Assembly (NCBI GenBank): GCA_022712785.1
Contig: JAFLJX010000202.1
Span: 1 to 6,882, forward strand
Direction of reading: 5' to 3'
DNA length: 6,882 nt
Source: Mycoplasmatota bacterium
GTDB lineage: Bacteria; Bacillota_I; Bacilli_A; Izemoplasmatales; Izemoplasmataceae
Below are positions 6,491 through 6,882 of the stretch, in pieces; the stretch's first letter is position 1; every line of letters starts with the position of its first letter. A program made the translations under genes and the position numbers. Below the pieces are notes generated by a model. The model did not search any database. It was given only the letters and a program-made list of their open reading frames with translations, and was not told the origin of the DNA.

Positions 6491-6882
6491 ATGATTAGTA
6501 AAGATTTTTTTAAAGCTTTGGATTTAATAGCTATTGAAAAAGGATTAGAAAAAGAAAAGATTTTAGACATAATGGGTAGAGGACTTCTAAATGCATATAA
6601 GAAAGTTCATAATACATCAGAAAACGCAAGAATTTCTTTTAATGAAACTAAAAATGAAATTCAATTAGTTGCTGACTACACTGTTGTTGAGGAAGTAGTT
6701 AATCCAGGTGAGATATCACTTGCAACAGCAAAATTAAGAAGAAAAAGTGCTAAAATTGGTGATGTAATAACTGTTAAAGAGAAACTTAAAGATTTTGGTA
6801 GAATTGCAGCTTCAAGTGCGAAACAAATTCTAACTCAAGGGTTAAAACAGTTAGAAAGAGAAAGAGCATTTGAAATCTTTAA
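6491..6882 (+). CDS. nusA: Transcription termination/antitermination factor NusA, 5' part
   Basis: NusA binds RNA polymerase near the RNA exit channel, lengthens pauses and helps intrinsic termination. The first 130 codons are present and the window then ends. They cover the N-terminal RNA polymerase-binding domain: MISKDFFKALDLIAIEKG at the start, then GRGLLNAYKK (about 29-38), and near the end FGRIAASSAKQ and ERERAFEIF, the conserved link into the S1 domain. The S1 and KH domains lie outside. AGGAGG (6477-6482) is eight bases before ATG at 6491. It is 12 nt after rimP, the standard Bacillota order, and infB is expected further on. Confidence 0.97.
   Translation, partial: MISKDFFKALDLIAIEKGLEKEKILDIMGRGLLNAYKKVHNTSENARISFNETKNEIQLVADYTVVEEVVNPGEISLATAKLRRKSAKIGDVITVKEKLKDFGRIAASSAKQILTQGLKQLERERAFEIF

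Overview
The window is strongly AT-rich and codes in Bacillota style. Shine-Dalgarno sites are strong (AAAGGAGG, AGGAGG), promoters are sigma-A-like, and the S4, ThiI, RimP and NusA proteins are of the Gram-positive type. TGG is used for tryptophan and TGA is a real stop (end of thiI at 2255-2257), so this is not the Mycoplasma/Spiroplasma code. A low-GC Bacillota or a standard-code Mollicutes relative (Acholeplasma/Izemoplasma-like) fits best; this placement is inference.

Layout. (1) 1-452, minus: 5' three quarters of rpsD (ribosomal protein S4), cut by the window edge. (2) 453-650, minus: a consensus promoter (TTGACA-17-TATAAT) and a leader of about 160 nt that folds into a closed multibranch structure, very probably the S4 autoregulatory leader. 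(3) 637-951, minus: the wreck of a GAF-domain free methionine-(R)-sulfoxide reductase gene (YtsP family), with stops, frameshifts and an internal deletion that removes the catalytic part. The rpsD -35 box lies inside its last codons. (4) 1034-5162, plus: thiI, a metallo-beta-lactamase-fold hydrolase, an oligoendopeptidase F gene broken by a one-base frameshift, and a rhodanese lipoprotein. The first three overlap by 4 and 7 nt and the fourth follows after 16 nt, so they look like one transcription unit. It ends at a strong intrinsic terminator that overlaps the last stop codon. (5) 5227-5937, plus: a SpoU/TrmH-family RNA 2'-O-methyltransferase. (6) 5953-6882, plus: an extended -10 promoter, a leader with a terminator-like hairpin, rimP, and the first 130 codons of nusA, i.e. 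the start of the usual rimP-nusA-infB operon.

Most intact genes serve RNA and the ribosome: S4 and RimP in 30S assembly, ThiI in tRNA 4-thiouridine, the SpoU enzyme in rRNA/tRNA methylation, and NusA in transcription. The two broken genes, one for oxidised free methionine repair and one for oligopeptide breakdown, suggest loss of accessory metabolism, although the peptidase frameshift could be a sequencing error.

I found no mobile element, CRISPR array or clearly new multi-gene system. The points worth a second look are the gene wreck beside rpsD, the two structured leaders, and the peptidase frameshift.
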